Of a DNA stretch of 64,000 nucleotides, positions 8,176 to 14,863 are shown piece by piece (position 1 is the stretch's first letter; each line of letters opens with the position of its first letter). Under the pieces are notes generated by a model. It was not told where the DNA came from, did not search any database, and worked only from the letters and a program-made list of their open reading frames with translations. The DNA is from Sphingomonadaceae bacterium (lineage in GTDB: Bacteria > Pseudomonadota > Alphaproteobacteria > Sphingomonadales > Sphingomonadaceae): assembly GCA_009926135.1 (NCBI GenBank), contig RFPL01000003.1, positions 186,001-250,000 of the forward strand, read 5' to 3'. The position numbers and the translations under genes were made by a program.

Positions 8176-8345
8176 GTCATCTGGGGAGTAGCCAGCCGCC
8201 ACCAGGCGGTCCCGCAGCGTCAACATACTTGGTCGAGAGGCCATGGCGCGCGGAGGACGGATTTCCGTTCGGGCGAGACCAATGACATTGATCCTTCATC
8301 CGGCCGGGTGGAAGGACGATGTCATTGCGTTCTGTCCACCCGGCC
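8176..8345 (+). ncRNA. yybP-ykoY manganese riboswitch
   Basis: The aptamer core matches the yybP-ykoY class: GGGGAGTAGCC (8183-8193), GTCAACATACTTGG (8219-8232) and GGCGAGACC (8272-8280), with P1 formed by GTCAT (8176-8180) and ATGAC (8282-8286). It lies directly upstream of a GDT1-type cation exporter, the usual target. Downstream, AATGACAT (8281-8288, containing the 3' strand of P1) can also pair with ATGTCATT (8319-8326). GGCCGGGTGGA (8302-8312) can pair with TCCACCCGGCC (8335-8345), just before the GGAG at 8348. These pairings are mutually exclusive and form the switch. Confidence 0.9.
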
Positions 8346-8360
8346 CCGGAGAATTTTCCC

Positions 8361-8939
8361 ATGGAAGCCTTCCTTGCCTCCACCGCCGTCGTCGCGCTCG
8401 CCGAGATTGGCGACAAGACCATGCTGCTGGCGATCGTCCTGGCAGCCCGCCTGCGCGCGCCGGTGCCAATCCTGCTGGGGATTCTCTTTGCCACGCTAGC
8501 CAACCACGCCCTCGCCGCGCTGGTCGGCAGCCAGGTCGCGGGCCTGCTCGATGCGCCGTGGTTCCGCACTGCCGTCGCCCTGGGTTTCATCGCCATGGCC
8601 GCCTGGACGCTGGTTCCGGACAAGTTCGACGATGACGAAGATAGCGTCACCAATCGCGGTGGCGCCTTCCTGACCACGCTGGTGTCGTTCTTCCTGGTCG
8701 AAATGGGCGACAAGACGCAAATCGCCACCATCGCCCTTGGCGCGCAGTACCATTCTGTGCTGGTGGTCGCGGCGGGAACCACGCTGGGGATGATGCTGGC
8801 CAATGGTCCGGCGGTATTCCTGGGCGAGAAGCTGGTCCAGAAGGTCTCGCTCAAGCTGACCCGGACGATCGCCGCGCTACTGTTCCTCGTCCTTGGCCTG
8901 TGGCAGCTCGCCGAAGTTCTCGGCTGGCTCGGCGCATAA
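8361..8939 (+). CDS. GDT1/TMEM165 (UPF0016) family manganese exporter
   Basis: Inner-membrane cation exporter of 192 residues with about six membrane helices in two homologous halves. Each half carries the signature E-x-G-D-K-T: EIGDKT (about 15-20) and EMGDKT (about 115-120). An acidic linker (DKFDDDEDS) separates the halves. By family (MneA/GDT1) it exports Mn2+, and the yybP-ykoY riboswitch in its leader independently supports that. The ATG at 8361 has GGAG at 8348-8351; an in-frame upstream start at 8319 would lie inside the expression platform and is rejected. Confidence 0.92.
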   Translation: MEAFLASTAVVALAEIGDKTMLLAIVLAARLRAPVPILLGILFATLANHALAALVGSQVAGLLDAPWFRTAVALGFIAMAAWTLVPDKFDDDEDSVTNRGGAFLTTLVSFFLVEMGDKTQIATIALGAQYHSVLVVAAGTTLGMMLANGPAVFLGEKLVQKVSLKLTRTIAALLFLVLGLWQLAEVLGWLGA

Positions 8940-8953
8940 GGGGTTGCACTAGT

Positions 8954-8978
8954 GGGCAAGAGGCATAGTCTCTTGCCC
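8954..8978 (+). promoter_or_regulatory. Hairpin abutting the cfa start codon
   Basis: Perfect 9-bp stem GGGCAAGAG (8954-8962) with CTCTTGCCC (8970-8978) and a 7-base loop. It ends one base before the ATG at 8980, and no normal Shine-Dalgarno lies between. It could block translation, or be the terminator of the upstream exporter, though no U-run follows. Confidence 0.5.
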
Positions 8979-8979
8979 C

Positions 8980-10254
8980 ATGTGGCTGCTCGACAAGATG
9001 CTCCGCGCGCTGATCCGGCAGGGTCAGCTTCGTGTCGTCGATCATGACGGCAGCGAGCATCGCTATGGCGACCTGACTGCCGATCCAATCACCATCCGCC
9101 TGACCGACAAGGGCGCAGCGCTGCATATCGCTCGCGATCCCCGGCTGGGCGCGGGCGAGGCCTATACCGACGGGCGGCTGGTGGTGGAGCCGCCGCACGA
9201 TATCCGCGACATGGTCTTGCTGATTATGGGCAATGCCGCCGGATCCGGCAGCGGGCTGAAACCACCCAGCCCGGCGCGTAAACTGCTCGACCGGCTGGGT
9301 TCGCGGCTTGACCAGGTCAATTACCGCAGCCGCGCCAGCAAGAACGTGGTCCACCACTATGGCCTGACCCGCGAGTTCTATGAGCTGTTCCTCGATGAGG
9401 ACCGGATGTACTCGATGGCCTACTTCACCGATCCGGCGAACACGCTGGAACAGGCCCAGGTCGACAAGAAAGCGCTGATCGCCGCCAAGCTGCACCTGCC
9501 GCGCGATGCCCGCCACCTGCGTGTGCTGGACATTGGCTGCGGCTGGGGCGGGTTCGGGCTGTTCCTCAATCGCCACTATGGCTGCGAGGTGCTGGGCGTC
9601 AGCCTCGCGCCCGACCAGGTCAGGTTCGCCAACGAACGGGCCGAGGCCGCCGGCGTGGCCGACAGGGTCAAGTTCCAGCTGATCGACTATCGCGACGTGA
9701 CCGGCAGGTTCGACCGGATCAGTTCGATCGGCATGATCGAACACCTCGGCAAGCCGCACTACGAGGAATACTACGCCAAGACCTTTGGCCTGCTGGCCGA
9801 TGACGGCGTGATGCTGACTCACACCATCGGCAAGCCCGGCATGTCGGGTGCGACTGACGCCTGGGTGCGCAAGTACATCTTCCCCGGCCATTACCTGCCC
9901 TGCATGAGCGACCTTGCCTTGGCCCACGAACAGACCGGTTGGAAGATCGCCGAGATTGAGGAACTTCGCGTCCACTACGCCTGGACCCTCGCAGAATGGT
10001 ATCGCCGCGCGGTGCTCCATCGGGACCAGATCATCGCGATGTTCGACGAACGCTTCTTCCGAATGTGGCAGTTCTACCTGGTCGGCGCCGAACAGGGCTT
10101 CCGCCACGGCACCATGGTCAACTTCCACGTCCAGGCGGCAAAGAAAGCCGGTGTCCTGCCGGTCACGCGCGACTACATCGCTGCCGAAGCCGCGCGGCTT
10201 TCGGCTGCAGAGGGGACGCCAGTCTGGCACCTGGAGCGCGAAGCAGCAGAGTGA
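8980..10254 (+). CDS. cfa: Cyclopropane-fatty-acyl-phospholipid synthase family methyltransferase
   Basis: SAM-dependent enzyme that adds a methylene across double bonds of membrane phospholipid acyl chains. The 424 residues have an N-terminal lipid-binding domain (to about 120), the SAM motif LDIGCGWGGFG near 186, VLGVSLAPDQ, and the active-site stretches SIGMIEHLG and HTIGKPG, as in CfaS. FPGHYLP and the C-terminal FRMWQFYLVGAEQGF are also typical. No Shine-Dalgarno is visible, and a hairpin ends directly at the ATG. Other lipid methyltransferases of the same fold cannot be excluded. Confidence 0.88.
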   Translation: MWLLDKMLRALIRQGQLRVVDHDGSEHRYGDLTADPITIRLTDKGAALHIARDPRLGAGEAYTDGRLVVEPPHDIRDMVLLIMGNAAGSGSGLKPPSPARKLLDRLGSRLDQVNYRSRASKNVVHHYGLTREFYELFLDEDRMYSMAYFTDPANTLEQAQVDKKALIAAKLHLPRDARHLRVLDIGCGWGGFGLFLNRHYGCEVLGVSLAPDQVRFANERAEAAGVADRVKFQLIDYRDVTGRFDRISSIGMIEHLGKPHYEEYYAKTFGLLADDGVMLTHTIGKPGMSGATDAWVRKYIFPGHYLPCMSDLALAHEQTGWKIAEIEELRVHYAWTLAEWYRRAVLHRDQIIAMFDERFFRMWQFYLVGAEQGFRHGTMVNFHVQAAKKAGVLPVTRDYIAAEAARLSAAEGTPVWHLEREAAE

Positions 10255-10331
10255 TCCGCCTCGCGGCAAGCAGCTTGCCCTGATCCGCTGCACCTGACAA
10301 ACTGCTGACCTTGCAGGGTTTGGGGGCAACG

Positions 10332-11210
10332 ATGGCACATACAGACGTCGCGGCGCACGCGCGCCGCAAATTGCGGCTGTTTCTTGGACTGACTGTCGTG
10401 CTGGTCGGGCTATCCTACATCCCGGTCATCCAGGCCGGCAAGCTCGATGCACTCGGCGGACTGGCCGTTTACCTGGTGATGTGGGCGCCGGGCGTTGCAG
10501 CCATGTTGACCCAGCTGATCACTGAGCGGCGCCTGTCCGGCCTGGGTTGGCGACCGCGGACCTGGCAGTTGCTCGGCCTCGCTCTGGTCCTTCCGGCGAT
10601 TTACGGCGCAGTGGTTTACCTGCCGGTCTGGGGAAGTGGCCTCGCCGGGTTCGATCCTGCGGGATGGTCCAAATCGGTCGGTGGGATCGCCCCGCTGAAG
10701 GCGCTCGGCATGTTGCTGACGGTCGGTGTGCTGATCTCGCTGACCTCGGCGCTGGGTGAGGAAATCGGCTGGCGCGGCTTGCTGGTGCCTGAACTGGCGA
10801 AACTTGGATCGTTTCAATACGTCGCAGTGGTTTCGGGCCTGATCTGGACGCTTTACCACGTGCCGCTGATCGTCTTTGCCGACTATCGCGGGGTTGGCAC
10901 GCCAGTGTGGTATTCGCTGTTGTGCTTCTTCCCGATGGTCATGGCGATAGCCGTGGTAATGGCCTGGCTGCGGTTGAAGAGCGACAGCCTGTGGCCCCCC
11001 GCCCTGCTCCACGCTTCGCACAACCTCATCATTCAGAGCGTATTCGACACCGCGACCCGTCACGGTCCCTGGAGCGGCTACCTGACGGGCGAATTCGGGA
11101 TTGGCCTGGTCCTCGCAATCGGAGCATGCGCTTGGGTGCTGTGCAAGCGCGGCGGCATCCCGGTTACCGAAGCCGAACGATGGGGCGGTCTTGTCGTACG
11201 GGCCGCTTAG
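10332..11210 (+). CDS. CPBP-family intramembrane metalloprotease (CAAX protease-like)
   Basis: A 292-residue inner-membrane protein with about eight helices. It carries the type II CAAX/ABI signatures: EEIGWRG (EExxxR, about 148-154), the histidine of LYHVPL, and HASHN. By family it is a glutamic-type intramembrane protease or, in bacteria, a bacteriocin- or stress-related membrane protein; the substrate is unknown. The ATG at 10332 follows GGGGG (10322-10326) by five bases. It stands alone between cfa and argG. Confidence 0.87.
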   Translation: MAHTDVAAHARRKLRLFLGLTVVLVGLSYIPVIQAGKLDALGGLAVYLVMWAPGVAAMLTQLITERRLSGLGWRPRTWQLLGLALVLPAIYGAVVYLPVWGSGLAGFDPAGWSKSVGGIAPLKALGMLLTVGVLISLTSALGEEIGWRGLLVPELAKLGSFQYVAVVSGLIWTLYHVPLIVFADYRGVGTPVWYSLLCFFPMVMAIAVVMAWLRLKSDSLWPPALLHASHNLIIQSVFDTATRHGPWSGYLTGEFGIGLVLAIGACAWVLCKRGGIPVTEAERWGGLVVRAA

Positions 11211-11316
11211 CAGCCGCTCACACAACCCCGGCCTACCAGCCCGCTGGCTTGCCCTTGCCCCCTGGTTGTCCTAGGGGCCGCGACGAATCCTATCCTTTTC
11301 CAGCGGAATTCCAGCC

Positions 11317-12531
11317 ATGTCAGACATCAAACGCGTCGTCCTCGCCTACTCCGGCGGCCTCGATACCTCGGTGATCCTGAAGTGGCTGCAGGTGACCTAC
11401 AATTGCGAGGTCGTGACCTTCACCGCCGATCTAGGGCAGGGCGAAGAGCTGGAGCCAGCGCGGGCCAAGGCCAAGCTGATGGGCGTGCCGGATGAGCACA
11501 TCTACATCGACGACCTGCGCGAGGAGTTCGTGCGCGACTTCGTCTTCCCGATGATGCGCGCCAATGCCCGCTATGAAGGCGATTACCTGCTCGGCACCTC
11601 GATTGCCCGGCCCTTGATCTCCAAGCGGCTGGTCGAGATCGCCCATGAGACCGGTGCCGACGCCGTGGCCCACGGCGCCACCGGCAAGGGCAATGACCAG
11701 GTTCGGTTCGAACTGTCAGCCTATGCACTCGATCCCAACATCAAGGTGATCGCACCCTGGCGCGAGTGGGACCTGACCAGCCGCACCGCGCTGATCGCCT
11801 GGGCCGAATCGCACCAGATCCCGGTGCCGAAGGACAAGCGCGGGGAAAGCCCGTTCTCGACCGACGCCAACCTCCTCCACACCTCGTCCGAGGGCAAGGT
11901 GCTGGAAAATCCGTGGGATGAGACCCCGGACTATGTCTATTCGCGCACGGTCAACCCGGAGGACGCGCCCGACGCGCCGGAATACATCACCATCGATTTC
12001 GAGCGCGGCGATGGCGTGGCACTCAATGGCCAGGCAATGTCGCCCGCCACGCTGCTGGCCGCGCTCAACGACCTCGGCCGCAAGCATGGCATCGGCCGGC
12101 TCGACCTGGTCGAGAACCGCTTCGTCGGCATGAAGAGCCGCGGAATGTACGAGACCCCGGGCGGCGAGATTTATGCCCGCGCCCACCGCGGCATCGAATC
12201 GATCACGCTTGATCGTGGGGCAGCTCACCTGAAGGACGAGCTGATGCCGAAGTATGCCGAGCTGATCTACAACGGCTTCTGGTTCGCGCCCGAACGCGAG
12301 ATGCTGCAGGCCGCGATCGACCACAGCCAGGCCAAGGTTTCCGGCACGGTCCGACTGAAGCTCTACAAGGGCAATGCCAGCGTTGTCGGTCGCAAGAGCC
12401 CCAACTCGCTCTACAGCGAACGCCACGTGACCTTTGAGGACGATGCCGGCGCTTACGACCAGAAGGACGCAGCGGGCTTTATCAAGCTCAACGCGCTCCG
12501 GTTGCGACTGCTCGCCCAGCGCGACCGCTGA
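11317..12531 (+). CDS. argG: Argininosuccinate synthase
   Basis: ATP-dependent ligation of citrulline and aspartate, the penultimate step of arginine synthesis. The 404 residues start with the ATP pyrophosphatase P-loop AYSGGLDTS (about 10-18), followed by [22 protein letters not shown] and [11 protein letters not shown]. The length is normal. The only gap downstream is the long structured region 12532-13289, so no other gene follows it in the same direction. Leader 11211-11316 has no clear attenuator. Confidence 0.98.
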   Translation: MSDIKRVVLAYSGGLDTSVILKWLQVTYNCEVVTFTADLGQGEELEPARAKAKLMGVPDEHIYIDDLREEFVRDFVFPMMRANARYEGDYLLGTSIARPLISKRLVEIAHETGADAVAHGATGKGNDQVRFELSAYALDPNIKVIAPWREWDLTSRTALIAWAESHQIPVPKDKRGESPFSTDANLLHTSSEGKVLENPWDETPDYVYSRTVNPEDAPDAPEYITIDFERGDGVALNGQAMSPATLLAALNDLGRKHGIGRLDLVENRFVGMKSRGMYETPGGEIYARAHRGIESITLDRGAAHLKDELMPKYAELIYNGFWFAPEREMLQAAIDHSQAKVSGTVRLKLYKGNASVVGRKSPNSLYSERHVTFEDDAGAYDQKDAAGFIKLNALRLRLLAQRDR

Positions 12532-12583
12532 TTTTTCGCGTCCAACCGGGCGCAACTTGATTCTGTCCACCGCTTGCACGGGG

Positions 12584-12616
12584 TTATCCACCGCCAAACA
12601 GGGCGACTGTGGATAA
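12584..12616. promoter_or_regulatory. Inverted pair of DnaA-box-like 9-mers
   Basis: TTATCCACC (12584-12592, 8 of 9) and TGTGGATAA (12608-12616, the perfect TTATCCACA on the other strand) face each other across 15 bases. Alternatively the inverted repeat (TTATCCAC/GTGGATAA), followed by a T-rich tract at 12622-12629, is a weak terminator for argG. Confidence 0.4.
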
Positions 12617-12635
12617 GTCCGTTATTTTTCGCTTG

Positions 12636-13265
12636 TGCGACTCAGGATTGAGGCGCAGCTTTCAGGTGTCGAGAGGTTAAATCGAACCTGAACTTCCGGT
12701 GGGAAACCACTGAAAGCGAAGGGGAAAACCTAACCTCAAGATGCTGGCAGCGATGCCCGCAGCAGTGTCGGAAAACACGCGGGAAATGCTCTTCGGAGCG
12801 GCTCACGCGAACCGCAGATGCAGTGAGCGGCGCGCAGTCAGGACGGCAGCTTCGCAGCAGCCGCGAAGGCAGTCGGAAAGCGTGGCTTCGGCCAAGCAGA
12901 CGGAAAGCCGGAACGGTGGGCGGGAAGCGGCTACGGAACCGCCAGGCGATACGGGAAAGGCTTTCGAGCCGGAACCGCCGCCTGACGGGACCGGGACGCC
13001 GGAAGCGAAACCGGACGATGAACGCCGGCTCTCACGAGCCAGCCGGAATGTGCGAGACAGTGTGTGAAATCTGGCTTTGGCCAGGTGGAACAGGCCCGAT
13101 GCGACGAGCATCACGATGCAAGAGCACTCACGGTGCGATGGCACGCGAGGTGATCGAAACGCATCACAGCGGTCGAACTGTTCAGGACAACCCCGGAACG
13201 GCGGTCGCCCAACTCGGCCGGAAGAACAGAAGGCGTAGCGTGGGGCTGGTGGCGACACCGGCCCC
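12636..13265 (+). ncRNA. Candidate large structured RNA (about 630 nt), unknown class
   Basis: No reading frame here looks coding: the open frames give Arg/Ser-rich peptides without motifs. The plus strand instead shows a dense run of hairpins. Examples are UGCG-A-CUCA (12636-12644) with UGAG-G-CGCA (12649-12657); GNRA-capped stem 12693-12716; CCCGC/GCGGG plus GUGU/ACAC (12756-12783); UUCG loops at 12788-12799, 12883-12894 and 12959-12970; CUUCGC/GCGAAG (12850-12868); GGCUC/GAGCC (13027-13040); CUGGC/GCCAG (13071-13084); GAUGC/GCAUC (13098-13112); GUGC/GCAC (13133-13144); GUGAU/AUCAC (13150-13167). It ends in a 10-bp GCGA-capped hairpin at 13242-13265. A pseudoknot is likely near the 5' end. 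It does not carry RNase P, tmRNA, SRP or group II intron core motifs that I can recognise. The promoter is not clear. Confidence 0.6.
13242..13265 (+). terminator. Terminator-like hairpin ending the structured region
   Basis: GGGGCUGGUG (13242-13251), a GCGA tetraloop, and CACCGGCCCC (13256-13265), 10 pairs with one G-U. Only three T follow (ATTTG), so termination may be incomplete. It could also insulate the convergent yciI-like gene, whose stop is at 13290. Confidence 0.5.
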
Positions 13266-13289
13266 ATTTGCTATGGGATCGCGCCGGTT

Positions 13290-13604
13290 TCAGCTGGCTT
13301 GTGGCGTGTAGGGTGCAGCATCAGCCGCAAACGCGCCGAACAGCGGATTCCATTCGGTCACGGTCAATTCCTCGATCAAGCCTTCGATCGCAAAGGGATC
13401 AGCGGCGATCAGCGCGTCGAGTTCGGCGCGATCCGCAACCGTGAATATCAGCAGACCCGCCCGCAGCGTGCTGCCAACGACCGGGCCCGAGGCCCTGAGC
13501 TTTCCTACCGAGATCAAGCCGTTCAGGTATTCGACGTGCGGCATCACGTGCTCGCCCCAGCCGGGTCCGTCGGGATGGCTCATCGTTACGACAAAGAACT
13601 TCAC
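13290..13604 (-). CDS. YciI family protein
   Basis: A 104-residue ferredoxin-like (dimeric alpha/beta barrel) protein, MKFFVVTMSHPDGPGWG at the start, with RASGPV and the DPFAIEGLIEELTVTEWNP segment typical of YciI-like proteins. The His-Asp pair of the family appears in SHPD. Function is not established. The GTG start at 13604 overlaps the stop of the RNA methyltransferase gene (GTGA), which makes it the last gene of the minus-strand operon starting at 21686 or 20027. Confidence 0.87.
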   Translation of the reverse strand: MKFFVVTMSHPDGPGWGEHVMPHVEYLNGLISVGKLRASGPVVGSTLRAGLLIFTVADRAELDALIAADPFAIEGLIEELTVTEWNPLFGAFAADAAPYTPQAS

Positions 13605-14863
13605 GCCGCCTCTCCCCGTACAAACAAACTCGCCAGTTCGACGTGGGTCGACCAGCGGAACTGGCCGACCGGGCGCAGTTCGACCAAGCGATAGCCGGCT
13701 TCAACCAAGGTCACCGCATCCTTGGCCCAGCTGGCCGGATTGCAGCTGATATAGACCACGCGCTTGACCGTGCTCTCAGCAATCTGGAGCACCTGCTCGC
13801 GCGCGCCGGCGCGGGGCGGATCGAGCAGGACCGCGCTGAAGCGATTGAGTTCGTCAGTCATCAGCGGGTTGCGGAACAGGTCGCGGTGATCGCAATGGAC
13901 CGGCAGTCCCGCCCGCCCAGCGGCCGCCTTGCAAGCCATGTGCGCAGCGCGCTCGGCCTCGGCGGCGAAGACTTTGGTTTCGGGACCCGCCAGCGCGAAG
14001 GCGAAGGTCCCAAGGCCCGAAAACAGATCGGCCACGGTCGCGCTGCCCGCCAGCCATTCCTTCGCCGCAGCCACCAGTGCCGCTTCGCCATCGGCAGTCG
14101 CTTGCAGGAATGCACCTGGCGGCAAGGGCACGGCAACGCCCGACAGCGTGATCGTGACCGGTTCCGGCTCCCACACCGTGTCCGGCCCGTAACCGGCATC
14201 CAGCGTCAGCCGCGCCAGTGCATGGTCGCGCGCGAAATCGAGCAGCAGCTCGGTCAGCATCAAGCCTTCGGCGCTGAGGCCCTTGATGCCAAGGTCAAGC
14301 CCCTGGTCCGCGACCGTCACCTCAATGTCGGCCGCGAGCCTCGCGTGAACATGCTTGCCGGGCTTGCCCTTGGCTTTCTTGGGCTGGCCCTGCCCCAGCT
14401 TGATCAGCAGCTTGCGCAAGACGGGCAGCACGGCAACGATCTCGGGCCGCAGCACCGGGCATTCGGCCAGTTCAACCAGTCGGTGCGACTTGGCTTCGCG
14501 GAAGCCGATTACTACCCGGCCCTGGCTGCTTTCCGCCCGGAGCGAAGCGCGGCGGCGACTGCCTGGGGGCGATAGGTATGGCGGCGCGATCGTTTCAACG
14601 CCCAGTTCCTGCCCGGATGATGCATTGCTGACCCGCGCCGCGACGAAGTCAGCGAAACTTTCCTCATCCAGCTGCTGCAACTGGCATCCGCCGCATTGGG
14701 TGAAGTGACGGCAGACTGGGGCGATATGATGCGGCCCCGGTTCCAACGTCCCGTCGGCGCGCAAGATGTCGCCCGGCGCCGCGCCCCAGGCATAGCGTCC
14801 AGAAGCGGTAACGCCGTCGCCCTTGGCGGCGATGCGGATGATCTTTTCGTCAATGTCGGTCAC
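13601..14863 (-). CDS. Class I SAM-dependent RNA methyltransferase (RlmC/RlmD/TrmA family)
   Basis: Methylates C5 of a uridine in 23S rRNA or tRNA. The 420 residues have an N-terminal TRAM-like domain, a Cys set for an iron-sulfur cluster (CRHFTQCGGCQLQQL, about 58-72), the SAM motif DLFSGLGTFAF, DPPRAGA, and the catalytic Cys in ISCNPASWAKD. The GTG at 14863 overlaps the nnr stop as GTGA, and the gene's own stop overlaps the next start the same way, so translation should be coupled on both sides. I cannot say whether the target is U747, U1939 or U54. Confidence 0.92.
   Translation of the reverse strand: MTDIDEKIIRIAAKGDGVTASGRYAWGAAPGDILRADGTLEPGPHHIAPVCRHFTQCGGCQLQQLDEESFADFVAARVSNASSGQELGVETIAPPYLSPPGSRRRASLRAESSQGRVVIGFREAKSHRLVELAECPVLRPEIVAVLPVLRKLLIKLGQGQPKKAKGKPGKHVHARLAADIEVTVADQGLDLGIKGLSAEGLMLTELLLDFARDHALARLTLDAGYGPDTVWEPEPVTITLSGVAVPLPPGAFLQATADGEAALVAAAKEWLAGSATVADLFSGLGTFAFALAGPETKVFAAEAERAAHMACKAAAGRAGLPVHCDHRDLFRNPLMTDELNRFSAVLLDPPRAGAREQVLQIAESTVKRVVYISCNPASWAKDAVTLVEAGYRLVELRPVGQFRWSTHVELASLFVRGEAA

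Noticed and set aside
8319..8939. Upstream start for the manganese exporter at 8319
   Set aside because: It would place coding sequence inside the riboswitch expression platform; the ATG at 8361 has a good ribosome site.
12584..12616. Chromosomal replication origin
   Set aside because: Only two DnaA boxes, no AT-rich unwinding region and no typical origin neighbours (hemE, dnaA, parAB); argG is not a known oriC neighbour.
12674..12689. T-arm-like element that could belong to a tRNA
   Set aside because: AGGTT-AAATCG-AACCT resembles a T-arm in shape only: no GTTCRANYC core, no acceptor stem and no anticodon arm around it.
12700..13200. RNase P RNA or tmRNA
   Set aside because: The GAGGAAAGTCC and ACAGAA core motifs of RNase P RNA and the tag frame or GGTTCGAATCC of tmRNA are missing.
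12741..13311. Open frames (plus 12741-13067 and 12823-13311; minus 12803-13267) in the long gap
   Set aside because: Arg/Ser-rich, without motifs, a ribosome site or codon bias, and all three overlap in different frames. The stems in the RNA explain the composition better.
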